A stretch of 64,000 nt of DNA, taken from NCBI GenBank assembly GCA_947034895.1, contig OX344761.1:83841839-83905838 (forward strand). Direction: 5' to 3'. The translations under genes were made by a program, and so were the position numbers. The notes below the pieces were generated by a model that was not told where the DNA came from, ran no database searches, and saw only the letters and a program-made list of their open reading frames with translations. Below, in pieces: positions 22,690-33,227 of the stretch (its first letter is position 1; each line of letters starts with the position of its first letter). The stretch is from Rhytidiadelphus loreus. Lineage: Eukaryota > Streptophyta > Bryopsida > Hypnales > Hylocomiaceae.

Positions 22690-24239
22690 AGTCTAATAGT
22701 TCATCACAAACATTTGTATTTGTACTTTTTGCAAATCTAAGTGCAAAAAGAGGGTTTGTGTTATGAGTTACAATACTTTTCTGACTATCCAATGGAATGG
22801 TAACAAATCTGCCTTGGAAACCAAACTTGGTATCATGAGCTACTCATCAACTTAACAATGTTGCTACAGAGGGGTTTTTTTTAGCGTTGCTCACCAACAG
22901 GCGACGTGATATGCTTGCCTATGTTTGGCTGAGAGAGATTGATGAGCCTTCATTTTGAGTCAGTCGATCATTGGGATGATCTATAATGATGCTATGTGCA
23001 CGTCACTGTCTTTATAAATTTTCTCCTAGTGATCTGGTAGCTAGCTAGCCGTGTCGCTTAATGACAGACGATTAAAATGGCTCAGTATCTTCATTCATGC
23101 TTGTACATTCTATCTTGTTTATGCTTGTGAAAATCTGTAGAAGACTATCGCGGCTGTTGATCACGGTTGTTGGCTTTTGTACTAAGCTAACACTGTTGAA
23201 GTAATCCTCTCAATCTGGGGAGTCCCCGCCTATGCATGGTGACTTCCAGTTCAGAGAATGGAACGGAGTGAACATATGCACAGAATGAATGAGCCGAGCA
23301 AACTATGACGAACTGAACAATACGACAAGTAGATGATGATGAAGGACAGGAGAGTGTACAATTGCAGCACAGATGCTAATAAGTTAGCAGCAGCTCTGAG
23401 ATCCTGAAGGTGTTGACTTTAGATTGTTTTTGGCGAAATGGGAAATGGGAATCACAGATAGTTGAATTCTTAGTAGAACTAGCATCCCATTCAGTACCAA
23501 GCTTGAAACATTCTTGGTCCAACTCTGGAGACATTCACCAGGCCATGTCGTTTGTAATGTGTCGACATTGCAGTAAATTAAAATTTCATTTGGGTTATAA
23601 CTTAACCCTGAGGAGGTGTCTATGACCTCGTATGTAGATTTTCCAATTAGAGATGTAATTACATGTGTTCTATAAGTTTAAAAAAAAATTCAGACTTTTT
23701 TTGTGAAAAATTGAAATTAGTACTATGAAATTTTTGAATAAAAAATGAAGAAATGAATGTCAAATATGAAATATGCTTTTAGACAGTGAGAATTTCTCGA
23801 TGTATGTTTCCATTCAGAGATGAAATAAAAAATGAAATAAAATTAAGGTCAGAAATGAAATATAAGCTTTTAAAAAGTAAATTTTTTTCTACAAGTGTAT
23901 ATAGTTTAGAACATCATAGTGCCAAAAAAAATTTATGGTATAGATTATTCTAACATTAGAAAAGTAGAGTTTTATAGTAATAGGACCAAAGTTCAAATTG
24001 CAATAAACTATTCAAATTTCTTAATTTTCAATTTCTTAAATTGGAATAGAAACTAGACTTGATAAGCATTAGTTGATCTCAAATTCAAAAAAATAATTTT
24101 TATGGCATAAACAGATTTAGAGAAAGGAGTAGAAGTTACCAAAATACACTACATGGTGATTCATGGATTTGCCATTTTCATATGTAGGAAACTCAAAGAT
24201 TATCACATGGAGAAAATATATGGCATCTTTCATTGAAAT
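22690..24239. other. Intergenic stretch, no gene seen
   Basis: The only notable frame is 71 codons at 23,410-23,625, with no recognised similarity. The rest becomes increasingly AT-rich toward 24,000. Confidence 0.5.
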
Positions 24240-26109
24240 TGGGTTCAAGAAGATTCCATAGTAAATTTCCCATAGCAAATTATCAAGAGCAACAAGAGTC
24301 TCCTTAACATCACCTTCAAATGTATTTAGGAATTACAAATTACAAATTACGTACTCAATGGGGAGAAAATAAATTCATGTTTAGGTTTATTTATGTTTTA
24401 CAATTTGTAATTACATCTACAAATGACCTATATAGGTGTTATATACTAAATGCTATGTTTAGGACCTAATCATGTGGTGGGCCATAACAATACGCATGAT
24501 CTCATTAGTTCCCTAAAAGATTGTGTAGACACAAAGATCTCTTACATATCTTTCCACTTGCAATGAAACATATAAGAACTCCATTAGTGGTGACATTAGT
24601 AGTAATAAGGCACTAAATCCTATAACAATGTAGTTCAAAAATTGTACTCCAATGCATTCACTACTACCAAAAACCTCATTGTCAAATGCTCATGAGCACA
24701 AGAAAAAGAAACAATTGAAACACTTGGAATGATAATCTCATCCATCTTCAAACTAAGATGCAAAGAAATACTTGCCACTTATTGATCATAGAATGATTGA
24801 CCTTGCACTCATTCTTTTCATTATTATCCCCAAATCATAGAAGAAGCAAAACCTAAAAAAAGTAGCAAAAGTTTCAAAAATGTGAGAAGAAGCTGATGCA
24901 GACCTTTTTGACCAAAAAACATGAAATGCCTTCTGGACTTGGCTCACATGTGCATGCCATTACCAAGTAGACATCACTAACACTATCAACGCTTATAAAT
25001 GCTTGGTCACCAAGAGGACACAAAAGCTTAGTCAAATAAAGCTTGTAACTTAATGTGGTACAGATTCAACTCACCACTAAAAGATCAATAAATCTTTGCA
25101 CATTTCACTAAGTCCCACGAGATGAGATCATAAGAATTAGACTTAATTGAATGAACTTACTTTCTTCCCATTGAGTACGGAATCTGTGTTCCCTTCCTCC
25201 TTTGTTGTGGTCTGTTCAAAACGCAAGATCAGCATTAAGCTTGATGCCAAAATTGCAAGATGTCAAAATACAGCATCGTAGCTCATCTTGAGAAGATCCC
25301 AGTTTATGCTTGAAGAGTAAATCAAAATCAACAAAACACTGACCACATAAGCCTAAACCTAAAGAGAGGCTGCGTCACTCCTGCTGTTGGGTTCTGTTAC
25401 GTAGGACAATGACAACAAATCCTGCAATAGCCAATTATTGGGAAACATTAGATGTCAATCCCTTCGAAAACTTTGACTAATCCGTCCATGCCAGATTGCT
25501 AACTGCAAAATAGAATTTGGGCAAGAAAATGCAAAAATCAACAACATTAACTGCCTTGGGATTCATATACTATGGAAGTAAGCTCAAGAAGAAAGGGCTG
25601 ACGGTGTTCCTCTACATGACACAGGTCATCCAACAGTTTCAGATCAGAAAACAGTCTTTGACTGTGAGAAGGCACTTCTGATTAACGAGTGACTACTTCA
25701 TGTAGTCTGGCACTGCACCTTCTATGCACAAAAATGTACAATGGAATAAAAACTTCACTTCACTGGTCCTGTCAACGGAGATTATCCTTCAGTATCCACC
25801 GCTCAATAAGAGAAGCACACATACTGTGAATTGTGAGATAAACTGTAGTGCTCAAGTTGGCAAAAGCAAGAGCTTCAAATCAAACAGCTCCATCTTCTCG
25901 AGTCAACTTGCGGTTGTAGCAATCCAGCATTGCATCACTGCATACATCAGCTCACGTCAATGCGCACCATTCCTTTTGTGCAGCCTAAAGGAAGAGAATC
26001 TGCAAAATCTTTAACGAGAGTTTCCAGAACCTGCGACACTTTGCTCAAACCCTAAAGCCCTAGATTCCTTTACAAACCTGGATTGTCCACTACAACTAAG
26101 GGCAGGAAG
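24240..26109 (+). repeat. Dispersed repeat, copy B, with empty Harbinger site
   Basis: This stretch matches copy A (16,180-17,268) and copy C (61,860-63,260). At 25,481-25,520 the sequence GCCAGATTGCTAACTGCAAA joins the two flanks that in copy A are separated by the Harbinger-type element, with one TAA at 25,500-25,502. Downstream it continues, as in A, toward an acyl-CoA dehydrogenase exon fragment. A 96-codon frame at 25,724-26,014 is unassigned and probably not real. Confidence 0.8.
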
Positions 26110-26244
26110 TCCATACTGCGATCCTCCAACGTCGTGCCACAGAAGATACCCCAGCTTTGCTGCCTCCCGCAAAACCACCACTGGGAAATATGTTCGCTCA
26201 TCCCATTGACCTGCGGATGGAAGCAGCCCATTCTCTGCAAAATC
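26110..26244 (-). pseudogene. Broken acyl-CoA dehydrogenase exon, copy B
   Basis: On the - strand, after an acceptor-like GGGAGCAG, the frame reads DFAENGLLPSAGQWDE then YFPVVVLREAAKLGY and DVGGSQYGL. These match the acyl-CoA dehydrogenase N-terminal pattern of copy A (18,511-18,634). B keeps the frame further, reaching the DVGGS motif, but the segment before that motif is distorted and no downstream exons follow. It is a fragment, not a working gene. Confidence 0.7.
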
Positions 26245-26275
26245 CTGCTCCCATGCCCAAGAAAAAATGCACATG

Positions 26276-26902
26276 TCCATAACTTTTGATTTGAGGCTCA
26301 AAATCACAAACGGATTTTTTAAAGGTGAAATTTATCTTTATTTACCAACTTTTATTATTTCAAAATGTTTTGAAAAAAAGCTATTCTACTATGTCTAAAT
26401 GAGATTTGAAATTCTATTTCCAACATAATTCCTACTTTTGAATTAACTATGAGTGTTGAGCTCCTACTTATTCTAATTTTACTTATCCCACATTGTTTGC
26501 TCTACCTCCTACCACCCCATGTGTATATAGTGAGCTTCACTTCTCACTTAAAACTTAACATAGTTGAAAAGATTATTTTCCAACTTTACACATGAATAAA
26601 GAAAACTTTATTGTATTTGAAAAATGGTTTTCTTTTTCAAATTTTGTTGTGGTTCCAATTCCTTGTGAGGTTATTTGAGGCCAGGTGGGATCAGTGCCTT
26701 GACGATGGGATAAAACGGATTGTCAGTGCCTTGAAGGAGTGAAAACGCAGTCAAACCATTTGGCGAGGCGCGTGCAAGGCCCACTACTTTTCAGGGCCCT
26801 CACTATTTTTTGGCGTGACCGGACAGGTTTTGGAGTTTGTACGCAGCCCTAACACGCCAGTTTCCGTTTCTCCGCACTTGACGCGCTGCCGTGGCGATGC
26901 TC
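26276..26902. mobile_element. Truncated Harbinger-type element, right half only
   Basis: This matches the right half of the element at 17,272-18,450. It starts at the foldback centre (CCATAACTTTTGAT), includes a TACTTATCCCACAT-like arm, and ends in GCCGTGGCGATGCTC followed by TAA at 26,903-26,905. It begins right after GCACATGT, a word shared with copy A at 18,657-18,664. The left terminus and left arm are missing, so it is probably immobile. Confidence 0.8.
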
Positions 26903-26904
26903 TA

Positions 26905-27660
26905 AGCTACAGACAATCCTTAATGCCACTGCAGTACAGTAATGCAGACAGACTATCCTTAATGCCCCCAACAAATACTCAATCACAGACTGACTTTCAC
27001 TGTTGCCGCAGCTGCAGTACCAGTGTACCTTACTCCTGGCTCTACTGTAGTTGACTGGCTCCTTCCCAAAGTGGCCATGGCGGTCCCACGCAATAGAAAA
27101 ACATTAATGTCTGAGCCGATAAGCTCTGGTCGTGGCTCACACGCATCTCACGCAGGAAGAACGCTGACGTCATCCACGTTCAAAGGTGTTCTTCACGTGG
27201 GGCGGCTGCCAATACAAGTGCTTTTAATGCCAGATATTACTGCCACTCCTCCACCAATGTACTGTACCGTGCTCCCGGTCGGCCATTCGCTGGCGACGCC
27301 CCCAGCAACTTCCCGAGACCCCACCCTCAGTCTGCAACTTTTGTACTCTTGCCTTCTCTGCGTCCCAACGTATTTGCGTCTGCTTCTTTGCAGTTCTCAG
27401 GCTATGGTGTCTCCGCAGCTTCGTCGTCTGGGCTTACGCACAACAGAGAGGGAGGATAAGACGAGGCTCCGCTCTCATACATGTTGACGTTGTTCCTGCC
27501 TTTTGGAGTACTTCGATCTGTGCTGCGTCATTTCGTCGCTGGAGTGTCTTACAGAGCGACAGAGATGACGACCTCGGATGCGTCTTGGATCTTCGAAGCA
27601 GTAAGGTATGTGCACTTAGTAAGGAGTGCGTTCGAGTGTGAGACTGCATGGGATCATACT
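26905..27660 (+). promoter_or_regulatory. Orphan copy of the 281-codon gene's upstream region
   Basis: 27,110-27,650 is similar to 19,020-19,310, including the context CTTCACGTGG around the G-box at 27,194-27,199 and the shared GCGTCATTTCGTCGCTGGAG and GTAAGGTATGTGC. A perfect TGACGTCA bZIP site lies at 27,165-27,172; the equivalent position in the other copy is altered. No downstream coding sequence like the 281-codon gene is present. Frames of up to 154 codons here (27,023-27,487) show no recognised similarity. Confidence 0.5.
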
Positions 27661-27828
27661 GCTTCAGATTTTTTTGCGTTTTGGTAGCCAGCATTTCAGC
27701 ACGCCTTGTTGGTTGGGGATGCTGTGTGAGTGACTTTTGCATCTTGGAAGCACTTACATAGGTGCTTCTAGTTTTGGAAGGCTCTTGTGTTTGTCTTGTA
27801 TTGTGGGATGGTAGTTACTGCCTTTTTT

Positions 27829-28321
27829 GGGTGCATAGTGAGACTCTATGCACCCAAAAGCCCCCCACTCCCCCCATTTTAAAAGTTTTTTATTACTTAA
27901 TTTTAATTCATTCTATTATCTCCACCCCTCTTTTCCATTTTAAAAGCTTTTTTTTATTAAATTTTAATTTGTTCCGTTACCTACCCCTTTGGATCAAACA
28001 AAGTATTTGTGTAGACCCCACCTCCTATTTGTACATTTGAAGTGGCATTGGTTGTGACATTCAACGTGGGATATATCTTGTATACCAATTCATATCCGTA
28101 TTCAATACAATCTCCAAAGTTTGTATTCTGTATTTTATATCAATATAGTATTTGTATCCGTATCTATATCTCAATTTTTTTAAGATCAACAATTTTTTTA
28201 AGATCAACAGTGTTTGGGGGGGGGGGTGAGATTTTTTTTTTAAATCAACGCCTCTCAATTTTTGGAAGGGGGGGGGGTAATTGCAAACCAGGACGAATAC
28301 GCCTCTTTTGGGTGCATAGTG
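27829..28321. mobile_element. Inverted-repeat-bounded segment with poly-G tracts
   Basis: CTATGCACCCAAAAG at 27,846 is matched inversely by CTTTTGGGTGCATAG ending near 28,319. Another inverse copy, GGGTGCATAGTG at 27,829-27,840, abuts the left end and makes a local hairpin. The right end read inward starts CACTATGCACCC. No 3-bp target duplication is visible, so the class is uncertain. Inside are runs of 11 G (28,216-28,226) and 10 G (28,268-28,277). Confidence 0.5.
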
Positions 28322-29746
28322 GCTCTTGTATTGTCATTAGGTTTAGAAATTGCAATGTGCAAATTCATTTGTTGAAAAATGGAGAGATTGGAGATAGTGA
28401 GTGTTGTACTTGGTGGATAATCTAGATACAATCAATTGCAACATGTATCCAAATGTTTTACTTGAAAATCTTGTTTGATTATGTTCACAATGATTGATGT
28501 TATTTACGAATATAGTTTGAATCCTATTGCATTCCATTGAAATACTGCCTATAATAGGCATCAAATTTTCCTTTGGTTTGATGAAATTTATAATTTATAT
28601 CATTTTATTTTCAATAAATCTTTGGAGTGTCACTTTTTGGTGTATATATTCTAGAGAAAAAAGGTAGTAGTATAGGTTGAATGATAGTCATCACCTTCTA
28701 TCAGAATATTAATTATTATATTATACTGTGTAGAGGGATCGATTTGAACTCTCTGAAGGGTATTATGTGTTTATTTTGAAATTGCCTTATGGTTCAAAAA
28801 TTTCTTTCATCAAATGCATGTGTAAGTTGTATTGAAAGTTATTACAATTGGAGTTGGGTGCTATTGTACATTGGGATCAAATTTGTTAAGCCCCAAGTGA
28901 AATCATTTCTTTTTTGGTTGAAATTTTTATTCATCAATTTAATCAAGAATTTTTTTAAGTTCATTTATAGGGTTACATGACCTTTAGTAGGCTTCAAAAT
29001 ATTCCCAGATTTGTATAAAATTCACAACATCATTGATACCTAGAGCTTTATTAATACTTGTGGTTTTACTAGTATTCATGATTTTGGCTTTGTGTCTTCT
29101 TTTAAGGATTTAGATTATTTTCATTAATATTTTCAACCCTATTCAATTATGCCATGTTATAATTTCTGAAAATTTCATTAGATGTCACATTTAATTATAT
29201 TTTGAATTGTTTATTTACAAATTTGACCCTAACATAGGGTAGTCCAATGTTTTAAGGAGCACTAGTTCTATGTTCTAGCAAAGGGTAGTTCAATATTTTA
29301 TTAAACACTAACTCTATAAGTTATAGGTCTTCATATTAAATTAATCAAAATATACATCAAATGAATCCTTTTTTTATTGGAATTGGTACATGTGCCTTCA
29401 GCCAACTTTATTCTGTTGATTTTAGTCACTAAATGATTTCATTTCTTGCTAGGGTTTTATTTGAGCACGTGTTCATGGCTTGGAGGATATTTATTGTGCT
29501 ATATTATAATGGAATATGAATGGAAGTCTTATCTGACCCACTTTTATTTATATTTTTAGAATTCATCGAGATAGTTATGTTTTCAAAGTTGAATTGACAA
29601 GGTCTTAAAAGCATTTGTTCTTTGAAATGTTTGTTGGTGTCCCATCGAAGAATCCAATATGTACCTATGTTTGAGGATCTTTTACCTTCTTCAATGAGGG
29701 AGTGAAATAGGTTTGGCCATCCAATAGGAAGACATTATCATCTTCA
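28322..29746. other. AT-rich intergenic stretch, no gene seen
   Basis: Only short AT-driven frames are present. Around 29,235-29,330 a degenerate tandem duplication carries GGGTAGTCCAATGTTTTA and GGGTAGTTCAATATTTTA. Confidence 0.5.
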
Positions 29747-29755
29747 CTTTGACCC

Positions 29756-30337
29756 CCGGGGAGGACACTCCCTATGTTTTAGCAAACTAAGTGCGGCGGA
29801 AAAAGTAAAACAAGTAATACACCTTAAAATTTAATTTCTTTTTCAAAAAAAAAATTATGGATAGATTTTACTACTTTATAAGTTTATGTTTTGAATTATT
29901 GGTATTTTTTTGTGCTAATAGTAATTAGTTATAAATTTTTGAAGAAAAAAGATACACTGTAAAGCTGAAAATAACTTTCACACCTCTATATTATATAAGA
30001 AAAAAAATTTGAAAAATGAAAAAAAAATTATATAGAATAGCTTTCTATTGAAAGTTTATTTTGGTTGAATATTGATGCAATAGTCATCTTCATGTGAGCT
30101 CTATAAATATTTTAGTTGGAGAACATGCCATTTTAGTTCATTTTTCAACCCTTTCTAGACAATATATCTTATGTTATTTGGAATTGAAATTTTTGTCAAT
30201 AGAAACCTTTAGTCATTGTTAAACAAAGCTCAAAATTTTAGAATGAAATTATAGTTTATTCAAGGTGAATTACATGAATTACTTTTTCCACCGCCGCACG
30301 TAGGTACCCCAAATGTAGTGAGAGTGTCCTCCCCTAG
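29756..30337. mobile_element. MULE-type element with 9-bp target duplication
   Basis: CTTTGACCC is repeated at 29,747-29,755 and 30,338-30,346. The termini are inverted: CCGGGGAGGACACTC on the left, CTAGGGGAGGACACTC read from the right. The similarity extends about 70 bp inward through GTGCGGCGG and GAAAAAGTAA in both arms. Long terminal inverted repeats with 9-bp duplications are typical of Mutator-like elements. The 582-bp element has no coding capacity. Confidence 0.85.
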
Positions 30338-30346
30338 CTTTGACCC

Positions 30347-30890
30347 TTAAAACATCAATGGTAACCAAGCAAACTCAACAAATACTAAATTTTTGTAGCC
30401 TTGAAAGCAATTCTTGAAAGCAAATTTCCTACTTGTATTTGTAGCTTGTTTTTTTGTGAATTGGGTATAGAAAGTGCATGAAATAAAGTATACAATAGTA
30501 ACAAAAGTTTGTCTCTTTCCATTTCGGCGGTTGATGACCCCTGAAACTTCAAATTCAACTAATTTTACAACTCCAATATATCTAAGTTACAAAAGTGTTA
30601 TATATTTGATGTGCATGGAGTTGTATTCGAGCATTATAACATTCATATATTGAAATGACATTCAAAGAGAAGACAATCATTATTGAATTACCAATCAATT
30701 AGACATATATAAAAGTCCATAATTTGATATTTATGAGACAATTACAATGATTCTCTATAGTTTTTCTAAGGAGTAATGTTGATTATAAGATTGTTCTTGG
30801 AATATTGGCAAATACTCCAATAGAGAAGTATTATCCTTCAATACAAGTCTTCATTTGAGATCATTTTAGTTCCTTGAAGTCTCCTTGGGC
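30347..30890. other. Intergenic stretch before the receptor locus
   Basis: AT-rich, no gene seen. It is the likely distal promoter of the kinase-NB-ARC-LRR locus. Confidence 0.4.
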
Positions 30891-30896
30891 CCTTGC

Positions 30897-30904
30897 TATA
30901 TTTA
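30897..30904 (+). promoter_or_regulatory. TATA-like box of the receptor locus
   Basis: TATATTTA lies 92 bp before the inferred start codon at 30,996, a plausible distance for a short 5' UTR. In AT-rich DNA such words are common, so this is tentative. Confidence 0.3.
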
Positions 30905-30995
30905 CACATTTGGATGTTATTTTCTAACTACTTTCTTTGGATTTGTTTTGAAGCTAGTGTAGAATTTCAATATTTCAAACAATTTGGTGCAAGAA

Positions 30996-31078
30996 ATGGC
31001 ATACTTATTGATGTGGATGGCAAGCTTCTTCACAATGGCAACTTTTTGGAAAGTCATGGATTTTGTATGGTCCACTAG
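30996..31078 (+). CDS. Kinase-NB-ARC-LRR receptor, inferred exon 1 (residues 1-28)
   Basis: The ATG at 30,996 opens 27 codons plus two bases, ending at a donor ACTAG|GTGAGC. The second exon is open back to its acceptor TTTGCAG at 31,372 and starts with one base, so the phases join exactly (AG plus G gives Arg28). The peptide begins MAYLLMWMASFF and continues MATFWKVMDFVWST. Its hydrophobic start could be a membrane or amphipathic segment. Alternatives are the internal ATG at 31,035 or a start within exon 2 at 31,461. Intron 1 is 31,079-31,372. Confidence 0.6.
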
Positions 31079-31372
31079 GTGAGCATAAATGGTGTATAGT
31101 ATGTGTTGACAATTGAGTAGTCCATGTTAGAATTAAATATTGTTCAAATCTGAAATACTTTCTCCATGAATTACTTTGACCTTTGCAATCATTCAAACTT
31201 AGAATTATATGTTCTTATCTCAATAGATAGACTACTCTAATTACTAGCTAGTCTTGGGTGATATTTAATTTGTAGGACATCTTTGATTATTCTAATGCAT
31301 GTCATTTGAAAATTATTTTATTTATATTTTGTCAAGATATCTCATTGACAATAGATAATAAATACTTTGCAG

Positions 31373-33074
31373 GAAAAACAAGGATTTCTTACAAGTACAA
31401 AGTGGGCAATGCAAAAGACTAAACAATGTTATACCAAGTCTTGAGGAAATCTTGAAGGATATGGAAGCATCTCCAAAGACAAAGGTCTTGAACAAAAATC
31501 AATGCATACATCTTTTGGGCAAACTCGTACTAGCCATGAACGGGATCTACAAAATGTTGTCAAGTGCTACTACGGATCTCAAGTTTCAATCTATTATTCA
31601 AGAATTGTTTTTTCTTCAAAAGAGAGTAGAAATTGTGAGCAATAGTTGCATGGAGCAAGATCGATGGTGCCATTCAGTTGTATTTCAACTTCAAAACAAA
31701 GAGACTTTTCGTGAGTTGCTTTTAGATTTGAAGTGTTGTTATGATATAGCAAGGGATATATATTTATTCCATAATTCAAGTCCATCAAATGATATCCTAC
31801 CTATTCAATTTGATGCGGTTACCTATGAACAAGTCTTTGAAGATGGACAAGTATTGAAGAAGAAGCTTGAACTTGTACTTCAAGAAGAAATTGCAGAGGA
31901 CTATGAATTAGCACAACATCTATTGATGAGACTAAGAAATCTGGATCGAGTTGATGGTGGAGACTTGAATGCTTTAGAGATTCCCAATGATTTCCAACCA
32001 CCAAGATTAATCCAAAACATTGGTAAAGGAGGTTTTGGAGATGTGTACAAATCCAATTGGTTTGGCCTTCCATGTGCTACAAAAGTGTTGAAAGGTGATC
32101 ATGAATATCTCATGATGTGCCGAAAAGAAGCTAGCATCTTGGCAAGCCTCATCCATCCAAATCTTGTTCAATTTTTTGGTTGTGGAATCGCCAAAAATGT
32201 TGATGAGAATCATAAGGAAGAGGAAATTGGTGCAATGCGTTGGGTGATGCAATTGAAGAAATCAAGCTTGTTTCAAATACTAAAAAGCTGGGTTCCATAT
32301 TTTGGTTTGGGGATTTCTCAAAGACCTGATGAGAACCTTAAGGAAGATGAAACTCGTGAGATGCATTTGGTGATGGAATTGATGGATTCCAGCTTGACGA
32401 CCATATTGAAGAAAGCAAAAGGACCTTTACCTTATCATCTTGCAATTGACATCATGCACCAAATTGCAAAGGGTGTGTATTACCTTCATGACATGCAAGT
32501 TGCTCATCTTGACTTGAAGCCTGATAATATATTATCAAGTGCAATATATATGGAAGATTTTCATCCTCATCATATATTCAAGGTCATGGATTATGGTACT
32601 TGTCAATTGGAGGTGTTGAGCAATGCAAAGAATCCGGAGCCATCTGAGTATACAATTGGGACACAAGGATACATGGCCCCCGAAGTGATCAAAGAAAATA
32701 AAGCTCCATTGCATCCATTTCGAGCGGATGTGTGGTCCTTTGCCATGATTTGTTCAGAGATTCTATCTGGAAAGGTTCCATATGATGGATTAAAACCAAA
32801 AGAATTTTGTGCTCAAATTTCAAGTACACAAGGCCACAATAGTAAAAGCTTGCGACCGGACTTACCCAACAATTTCCAAGAATTGACAAATTTAATCCAA
32901 GAATGTTGGTCTCAAGACCCTCTTCAACGGCCACCATTTTCAAACATTTGTGAAAGGCTCACAAGTTTAAAGAGGTCTTTTTTGAAGGGAACCTATTCGT
33001 GCAAGTTGGTTCCACAATTTGGTTCACCTTGCACTTTCGAAGATTCCAAGTGCATTGTGGATTGTGTGCCAAAG
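31373..33074 (+). CDS. Receptor exon 2: helical N-terminus and atypical protein kinase
   Basis: Residues 28-595. Residues about 30-225 are predicted helical and leucine-rich, resembling the N-terminal bundle seen before kinases of the MLKL type and in moss kinase-NLRs (my inference). The kinase domain follows: glycine loop GKGGFGDVYK at 245-254, ATP-binding Lys265, Glu280, catalytic loop HLDLKPDN at 406-413, DYG at 434-436 in place of DFG, and APE at 463-465. HLD in place of HRD makes it a non-RD kinase, a type common in innate immunity. The Asp, Lys and Asn of the catalytic loop remain, so activity is possible. Residues about 295-334 and 337-376 are a tandem duplication of the hinge and alpha-D region. 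The exon ends at AAG|GTATGG; intron 2 is 33,075-33,227. Confidence 0.9.
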
Positions 33075-33227
33075 GTATGGACTCACTAAAGTGACTAAAC
33101 TATAAAATTCATTTTGTGATGTTTACTTTTTGTAATTCCTTTTGGTACTTGACATTTGTGATTTTCAAAGAAGTATTTTATTCATATGAGACAATAACTA
33201 AATAGATATGAGTTTTTATTTGTGTAG

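Noticed and set aside
27023..27742. 154-codon + frame and 102-codon - frame as genes
   Set aside because: They lie in the duplicated upstream region; the equivalent frames are not preserved in the other copy at 19,020-19,310.
27844..28321. CACTA-superfamily assignment from the CACTATGCACCC end
   Set aside because: No matching 3-bp duplication flanks it (AGA on the left, GCT on the right) and the left end differs, so I left the class open.
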